Of a stretch of DNA of 64,000 nt, positions 52,101 through 61,100 are shown one piece after another (position 1 is the stretch's first letter; every line of letters starts with the position of its first letter). The notes beneath the pieces are model-generated. The model saw nothing but the letters and a program-made list of their open reading frames with translations. It made no database searches and was not told the DNA's origin. Where the stretch lies: assembly GCF_017573465.1 (NCBI RefSeq), contig NZ_JAGEPF010000003.1:124001-188000 (forward strand). The letters run 5' to 3'. The stretch is from Actinomadura violacea (GTDB lineage: Bacteria > Actinomycetota > Actinomycetes > Streptosporangiales > Streptosporangiaceae). A program made the position numbers and the translations under genes.

Positions 52101-55100
52101 GCCAGCAGCCCGGTCACGCGCGCCAGGATCTCGCCGAACCGGTCCGTCCCCGCGTCGGCGGTCTCGAACGGCCGGTACACGACGCCGGGATGGTCGGCGG
52201 CGACCCGTTCGGCGTCCCGGACGTCGGTCTTGCCGAGTTCCAGAAACGCGCCACCGCGCGGCAGCAGCCGCAGCGAGGCATCGGTCAGCTCTCCTGCCAG
52301 CGCGTTCAGCACCAGGTCCATGCCCTGGCCGCCGGTCGCGGACAGGAACCGTTCCTCGAACTCGGCCGTCCGCGACGAGGCGACGTGCGCGGCGTCCAGC
52401 CCGAGGCTTGTTAGTGCCGGGTGTTTGCCGGGGCTGGCGGTGCCGAAGACCTCCAGGCCGAGGTGCCGGCCGATCGCGACCGCGGCCATGCCGACGCCGC
52501 CGGCCGCCGAGTGCACCAGCAGCCGCTGCCCGGCCGCAGCGCCGCCCAGGTCCACCAGCGCGTACCAGGCCGTGACGAACGCGATCGGGACGGACGCGGC
52601 CGCCGCGAACGACCAGCCCTCGGGGATCGGCACCAGCAGCCGCGCGTCGGTCACCGCCAGCGGCCCGAACCCGCCGGACACCGCGCCCAGTACCCGGTCC
52701 CCGGCGGCCAGCCCGGTCACTCCGGGACCGACCTCGGCGACGATCCCCGCGACCTCGGTGCCCATCTCGCCCGCGTCCGGGTACATGTCCAGCCCGATGA
52801 GCACGTCCCGGAAGTTCAGCCCGGCCGCGCGGACCGCGACCCGGACCTGCCCGGCCGCCAGCGGCGCCGCCGCCTGCGGGGCCGGGACGAGGGCGAGGGC
52901 GTCCAGCGTGCCGCGCTCGGTGACGTCGAGCCGCCACGGGACGCCGCCGGCGGGCGGCACCAGCCCGGCGGCCGGACGGCCCAGCCGCCGCCCGTACGCG
53001 GCCCGGTCACGGACCGCCAGTTCCGGTTCAGCCGAGCCGAGCGCGGCGGCGAGCACGTCCGCGCCTCCGGACCTGGGCAGATCGGCGAGCACGAGCCGGC
53101 CAGGGTTCTCCGACTGCGCGGAACGGACCAGGCCCCACGCGGACGCGGCGGGCAGATCGGCGACGCCCTCACCGGGACGGGCCGCGACCGCGCCACGGCT
53201 CACCAGCACCAGCCGCGAGGCCTCGAACCGTTCCTCGTCCAGCCAGTTCTGCACCAGCTCCAGCGCGTCGGCCACGGCGAGGCGGGCGGCCTCGGCCGGG
53301 TCGGGGCCGTCCACTGCGGCGAGCGCGGTCAGCACCAGTTCCGGGGCCGGCTCGCCCTCATCGAGGGCCGCCGCCAGCGCGGCAAGATCCGGATGCGTCT
53401 GAACGCGGACGCCTGCCTCGGCCAGACCGGCCGCGAGGCCGAGCGGGTCGGGACCCACGACGACCCACGGGCCGTCCGGTGCCACGTCGGGGATCGGGAC
53501 GGTGACCCAGTTCTCCGCGAACAGGGCGTCCTGCACGCCGCTCCTGGCCTGTTCCAGCCGCCCGGCGGCGACCGGGCGGAACACCAGCGACGCCACCGAC
53601 GCCACCGGCGCACCCGTGGCGTCGGCCGCGTCGAGCGTCACCGCACCGGCGGCGTCCTGCCGCAGCCGGACGCGGAGCACGGACGCGCCCGCCGCGTGCA
53701 GCGCCACCCCGTTCCAGACGAATGGCAGCAGCACCTCGCCGGACGGTTCCGGACGGCCGGTCAGCGCCGCGGCGTGCAGCGCGGCGTCCAGCAGCGCCGG
53801 ATGCAGCCCGTACGCGCCGGCGTCGGCGTCCTCGGGAAGCGCGACCTGGGCGAACACCTCATCGCCACGCCGCCAGGCGGCCCGGAGGCCCTGGAACGCC
53901 GGGCCGTAGCCGTAGCCGCCTCCGGCCAGCGCGTCGTACATGCCGGTGACGTCGACCGGTTCGGCTCCGGGCGGCGGCCAGACCGCGAACGCGTCAGCGT
54001 CGGGAACTGCGGTGGCCGGGCCGAGCCGCCCGGCGGCATGCGACGTCCACGGTCCCTCCACCGCGTCCTCGGCCCGGGAGTGCACCTCGACGGACCGGCG
54101 TCCGTCCTCGCCGGGGGCGCTCACGCTCACCTGGATCTGCACCGCGCCGCCGTCCGGGAGCACCAGCGGCTCGGCCAGCGTCAACTCCTCGACGTGCGGG
54201 CATCCGGCCTGGTAGCCGGCCCGCACCGCCAGCTCCACGAATGCCGTCCCGGGCAGCACGACGGTCTCGGCCACGGCGTGGTCGGCAAGCCACGGCTGGA
54301 CACGCGGCGACAGCCGTCCGGTGAACACCAGGCCCGTGCCGCCCGCCAGTTCCACCGCCGCGCCGAGCAGCGGGTGGCCGGTCGCGCCGAGCCCGGCCGA
54401 CGCGACGTCACCGGCCACCTGCAACGTCTGCGGCCAGTACCGCTGCCGTTGGAACGCGTATGTCGGCAACTCGACGCGTCGCCCGGCGGGCAGGACCGCC
54501 GTCCAGTCCACGTCCGTCCCGCTCACGTGGACCTCGGCGAGCGAGAGCAGCAGCCGCGCGGTGCCGCCGTCGTCGCGCCGCAGCGTCCCGGTCACGACCG
54601 GCGGGGCGCCGGCGCCCGGGAGCGCCTCAAGGGTGCCGGTGATCGCGGAGGTCAGCACCGGATGGGGCGACGCCTCGATGAAGACCCGGTGCCTGCCCTC
54701 CGCCAGTACTCGGACGGCCCGGTCGAACTCGACGGACGCGCGCAGGCTCGCGTACCAGTACGCGGCGTCCAGTTCGGGGCCGTCCAGGAACTCGCCGGTC
54801 ATCGCCGACACCATCGGCACGCGCGCCGGGCCCGGGGTGATCCCGGCCAGCACCGCGACGATCTCCCGCTCCAGGCTCTCGACCTGTGCGTGATGCGAGG
54901 CGTAGTCCACCGGCAACAGCCGTGTCCGGACGCCGTCGGACGCGCAGGCAGCGCCCAGTTCCTCCAACGCGGCGGGCTCGCCGGACACCACCGTCGCCGC
55001 GGGCCCGTTCACGGCGGCGATCGACAGCCGCTCACCGAACGCGGCCAGCCGGTCCCGCACCCGCTCCGCATCGTCGGCGACCGACAGCATCCCGCCGCGT

Positions 55101-58100
55101 CCGGCCAGCGCGGTCAGCGCCTGGCTCCGCAGCGCCACCACCCGCGCCGCGTCCTGCAGCGACAGGATCCCGGCCACGCACGCGGCAGCGATCTCGCCCT
55201 GGCTGTGCCCGACCACCGCGTCCGGCCGAACCCCGGCCGACTCCCACACCGCCGCCAGCGACACCATCACCGCCCACAGCACCGGCTGGACGACGTCGGC
55301 CGTCTCCAGGCCGGGCGCGCCGTCCGCCCCGGCCAGGACGTCAGTGAGCGACCAGTCGACGTAGGGGGCGAGGGCCGCCGAGCACTCGGCCAGCCGCGCC
55401 GCGAACACCGGAGACGACGACGCAAGCTCCCGGCCCATTCCGATCCACTGCGAACCCTGGCCGGGGAACACGAACGCCACGCGGCCGGTGTCCCGGCCGG
55501 CGGGCACCGTGCCCGTCACCACGCCCGCCGCGGGACGTCCCGCCGCCACGGCCTCCAGCCCGGCCAGCAGCCCGTCCCGGTTCGCGCCGGTCACCACGGC
55601 CCGGTGCTCGAACACCGACCGCGTGGTGGCCAGCGACCAGCCGACGTCGGCCGGGTCCAGCTCGGGACGGTCCGCGAGGTGCCGGGCCAGCCGCGCCGCC
55701 TGCGCGGCCAGCCCCTCGGCGGTCCGCGCCGACACCGTCCAGGCCGGCCCGCCGATCGCCGGCGTCGCGGCGCGGCCGTCCGCCGCAGGGGCCTCCGCGT
55801 CGTCGACCTCCTCCAGGACGACGTGGACGTTCGTGCCGCTGACGCCGAAGGCCGACACCCCGGCGCGGCGCGGATACCCGTTCCTCGGCCACGGGATCTT
55901 CTCGGTCAGCAGCTCCACCCGGCCCGCGGACCAGTCGACGTGGGGGGTCGGCGCGTCCACGTGCAGGCTGCCGGGCAGCTCCCGGTGCCGAAGGGCCAGC
56001 ACCGTCTTGATGATCCCGGCCGCTCCCGCCGCCGCGCCGGTGTGGCCGATGTTCGACTTCACCGAACCGAGGCGGAGCGGCCGGTCCTCCGCACGCTCCC
56101 GGCCGTAGGTCGCGAGCAGCGCCTGCGCCTCGATCGGGTCGCCGAGCGTCGTCCCGGTGCCGTGCGCCTCGACCATGTCGACCTCGTCGGCGGCGACCTG
56201 GGCGTTGGCGAGCGCGGCGCGGATGACCCGCTGCTGGGACGGTCCGTTGGGGGCGGCGAGGCCGTTGGACGCGCCGTCCTGGTTGATGGCGCTGCCTCGC
56301 ACGACGGCCAAGACGTGATGGCCGTTGCGCCGCGCGTCGGACAGCCGCTCCAGCACGACCATGCCCGCGCCCTCGCCCCAGCCGATGCCGTCGGCGGCGG
56401 CGGCGAACGGCTTGCACCGGCCGTCGGCGGCCATGCCCTGCTGATGCGAGAACTCCGCGAACGCACCCGGCGTCACCAGCACGGCGACGCCGCCCGCCAG
56501 CGCCAGCGTGCACTCGCCCGACCGAAGCGACTGGCAGGCGAGGTGGAGCGCGACCAGCGAGGACGAGCAGGCGGTGTCGACCGTGACCGCCGGGCCCTCC
56601 AGCCCGAGCGTGTACGACACGCGACCGGAGATGACCGCGGTGAGGCCGCCCGTCAGCCGGTACCCGGCGGCCTCGGCGTCCTCGGTGGCGTATCCGGAGA
56701 AGGCGGCTCCGGCGAACACCCCGGTGGCCGAGCCGCGCAACGAGACCGGGTCGATCCCCGCCTGTTCGAGGGCCTCCCAGGTCGTCTCCAGCAGCAGTCG
56801 TTGCTGGGGGTCCATCGCCAGGGCCTCGCGCGGGCTGATCCCGAAGAACGCCGCGTCGAACCGCACGGCGTCCGGGACGAAACCGCCCTCCCTCGCGTAG
56901 CCGCCGCTCCCATCGGAGTCCGCGCCGTCCGGGCGCTCCAGCGCCTCCCAGCCGCGGTCCTCCGGGAACGCCGCGATCGCGTCCCGGCCCGCCGCCACCA
57001 GGTCCCAGAGCCCCTCCGGGTCGTCGACCCCGCCCGGGTAGCGGCAGCCCATGCCGACGATCGCGATCGGCTCGTCGGGAGCGGCCGCGGCCACCGGCGT
57101 GGCCGGAGACCCGGCGCCCGCCGGGCCGCCAAGCAGCTCCCGGCCGAGCAGCCGCGCCACCGCCACCGCCGACGGGTGGTCGAACACCAGCGTGGACGGC
57201 AGCGAGAGGCCGGTCGCCGCCGCCAGCCGGTTCCGCAGCTCCACCGCGGTCAGCGAGTCGAAGCCCATGTCGCGGAACGCCCGGCCCGGCTCCACCTCCT
57301 CCGACGACCGGTGCCCCAGCACCGCCGCCGCCTCGTCCCGCACCAAGTCCGTGAGCATTCGGTCCTGCTCGGCGCGCGGCAACCCGGCCAACCGCTCGGC
57401 GAGCGGCGATCCCGCCGCGCCATCCGCGCCCCGCGTCACGCCGGCGGGCGCGGCGGCCAGCGCCTGCCGGGCCTCCGGAAGGTCGCCGAGCAGCGGACTG
57501 GACCGGCGCAGCGTGAAGACCGGCGCGAACCGCGCCCAGTCCAGGTCGGCTACCACCGCGAGGGTCTCGCCGCCGTCCAGCACCTGACCGAGCGCCTTCA
57601 CCGCCACGGCCGGGTCCATCGCGCGCATGCCGAGCCGCCGCAGCTGCTCGCCGCTCTTACCCGCCCCCATCCCGGCGCCGCCCCACAGGCCCCACGCCAC
57701 CGATGTCGCCGGCAGACCACGGGCGCGGCGGTTCTCCGCCAGGCCGTCCAGGAAGGCGTTCGCCGCCGCGTACCCCGCCAGGCCGCCGCTGCCCCACACC
57801 GCGGCACCGGACGAGAACAGCACGAACGCGTCCAGGTCCAGGCCGACGGTCAGCTCGTCCAGATGCGCCGCGCCCATCGCCTTGGCCGCGCCGACCCTGG
57901 AGAGCAGCTCGTCCGTCGTGTCGTCGACGACCGCACCGTCACCGGCGCCGGCCGCATGGAACACCGACGTCAGCGGCTCCGCTCGGGCCGCCGTCCAGGC
58001 CAGCAGCCCGGCCACGTCGGACCGCCGCGCGGTGTCGCAGGCCACCACGTCGACCGCCGTCCCCGCGGCGGCGAGTTCGGCCGCCAGCGCCGCCGCGCCG

Positions 58101-61100
58101 GCCGCCCCCGGCCCCGACCGGCTGGTCAGCACCGTCCGCCGCGCCCCGCGGCCGGTCAGCCACCGGGCGACGTGCCCGCCGACCCCGCCGGTCCCGCCGG
58201 TGATCAGCACGCCGCCGCGCGGCGTCCACCGCCCAGCGCCGGTCCGCGGGCGCCGCATCCGCACCAGCCGCCGCGCCATGATCCCCGCGCCGCGGACCGC
58301 GGTCTGGTCCTCCCCGCATCCGGCGAGCACCGCCGACACCCCGGCCGCGATCCGCTCGTCCCACACCGCCGGGACGTCGATGAGGCCGCCCCAGCGGTCC
58401 GGGTGCTCCAAGGCCGCGACTCGGCCGAGCCCCCACACCTGCGCCTGCACCGGGCCGACCGCCGGCTCGTCCCCCACGGCGACGGCCCCGCGGGTCACCG
58501 TCCACAGCGGGGCACCGATCTCCGCGTCGCCCAGCGCCTGGACGAGCGCGAGCGTTCCCGAGAGACCGCCGGCCACCCCGTTCCGCTGGTCCTCGTCCAC
58601 GCCGAGCAGCGACACGATCCCCGCCACCGGTCCGTCGCCGGCCGGCGAGCTTGCGGCCTCGGCGAGCCGGACGGCCAGCGCCGCACGGTCCATGCCGGGC
58701 GCGACGTCGAGGGCCGCGACGTGCGCGCCGCGATCGGTCAAAGCCTGGACACACCCTTCGGCCAGGTCGTCGGCCACCCGCCCGGCCGGAACCACGACGA
58801 GCCAGGTGCCGGACAGGACGACGGGGCCCGGCTCGCCCACCGGGATCCACGAGACCCGATAACGCCAGTTCGCGGCGGCCGACTCGACCCGGTCGCGGCG
58901 CCGCCAGGACGTCAGGGCGGGCATGACCTCGCCGAGCCTCGCCCCGTCCACCCCGAGCGCGTCGGCGAGCCCCGTCACGTCGCCGCCCTCGACCGCGGCC
59001 CAGAACCGCGCCTCGGCCACCGTCCCCGCGCCGTCGCCGCCCGCTGGCGATGCCTCGGCCGCCGCCGTGTCCGGCCAGAACCGCTGCCGCTGGAACGCGT
59101 AGGTCGGCAGATCAACCCGCTCACCGCCGCCGACGACCGCCGTCCACCGCACCGGGGTCCCACGGACGTGCACGCCGGCCAAGGCGGCCAGCAGCCGGCC
59201 GGGGCCGCCGTCGTCGCGGCGGAGGGTGCCGGTCACGGTCGCAGCGGCACCGCCGCTCGGCGTGGCCTCGTCGAGCGCGTCGGTTATCGCAGAGGTGAGG
59301 ACGGGATGCGGGGAGACCTCGATGAACACCTGGTGCCCGCCCTCGCCCAGGACCCGGATCGCCCGGTCGAACTCCACGGTCGCGCGCAGGCTGGCGTACC
59401 AGTACGACGCGTCGAGTTCAGGGCCGTTGACGACGGCTCCGGTCATCGCCGACACCATCGGCACGCGCGCCCGACCAGGGACGATGCCCTCCAGTACGGA
59501 CAGGATCTCGTCTTTCAGCCCTTCGATCTGGGCGTGATGCGAGGCATAGTCGACCGGCAGTAGACGATTACGGACGTCCTGGGCTGCGCAGAGCGCGGCA
59601 AGCTCTGCCAAGGCGTCCGGCTCGCCGGACACCACCGTGGCCGCCGGACCGTTCACCGCCGCGACCGACAGCCGCTCACCCCATACCGACAGCCGCTCAC
59701 GCACCTTGTCGGCGGGTTCGGCGATCGACAGCATCCCGCCACGACCCGCCAGAACGGTCAGCGCCTTGCTCCGCAACGCAACAACCTTCGCCGCATCCTC
59801 CAAACTCAAGATCCCCGCCACGCACGCTGCAGCGATCTCGCCCTGGCTGTGCCCCACCACCGCATCCGGCTCGACCCCGGCCGCCTCCCACACCGCCGCC
59901 AGCGACACCATCACCGCCCACAACACCGGCTGGACCACATCAGCCGTCCCCAAGCCAGGCGCACCCTGCGCGCCGGCAAGGACGTCCTGCAACGACCAAC
60001 CCACGTAGGGCGCCAACGCCTCCGCACACTCGGCCAACCGCGCCGCGAACACCGGAGACGACGCCGCCAACTCCCGGCCCATCCCGATCCACTGCGAACC
60101 CTGACCGGGGAACACGAACACCACTCGGCCCGCGTCACCCGCGATTCCCGAGACGACCCCAGCGGAGGGGGCCCCGGCCGCCACCGCGGCGAGCCCGGCC
60201 ACCAGTTCGTCCCTGTCGCCGCCCAGCACGACCGCTCGGTGCTCCAGCGTCGAGCGGGTGCTGATCAGCGACCACGCCACGTCCGCCGGGTCCAGTTCGG
60301 GGCGGGCCACCACGAGCTCCCGCAGTCGCCCCGCCTGCGCCGCCATCCCACCAGCGGTACGGCCCGACACCAACCACACAGGCGGCGCACCGGTCAGGAC
60401 CGGTGTCGCCGCTTCATCGCCATCGCCGGTCTCGGAGGTCTCGGCAGCGTCGAGCCCTTCCTGCCCGGGGTCCTCGCCGTTCTCGGCGTCATCCGCGGTC
60501 GGGCTCGAGGCTTCTTCGAGAATGGCGTGCACATTGGTTCCGCTCACGCCGAAGGCCGACACTCCCACCCGGCGTACTCGGTCCTTTTCGCCGGGCCAAG
60601 GCCGTGCCTCCTGAAGCACCTCGACCCGCCCAGCCGACCAATCCACCTCGGGTGTCGGCACGTCCACGTGCAACGTCGCGGGCAACACCCCGTGTGTCAG
60701 CGACAGCACCGATTTGATGACCCCGGCGACACCGGCCGCACACTGCGTGTGGCCGATGTTCGACTTCACCGACCCCACCCACAGGGGCCGGTCATCGGGC
60801 CGTTCCTGCCCGTAAGTGGTCAGCAGCGCCTGCGCTTCGATCGGGTCGCCGAGCGTTGTTCCGGTGCCGTGGGCCTCCACGGCGTCCACGTCCAGCGCGG
60901 AAAGGCGCGCATCCGCGAGCGCCGCGCGGATCACCCGTTGCTGGGACGGCCCGTTCGGGGCCGTGAGACCATTCGACGCGCCGTCCTGGTTGATCGCCGA
61001 TCCGCGGACCACCGCAAGGATCCGGTGTCCTTTGCGGCGCGCTTCCGAGAGCCGTTCCAGCACCAGGACGCCAGCGCCTTCGCCCCACCCGATCCCGTCC

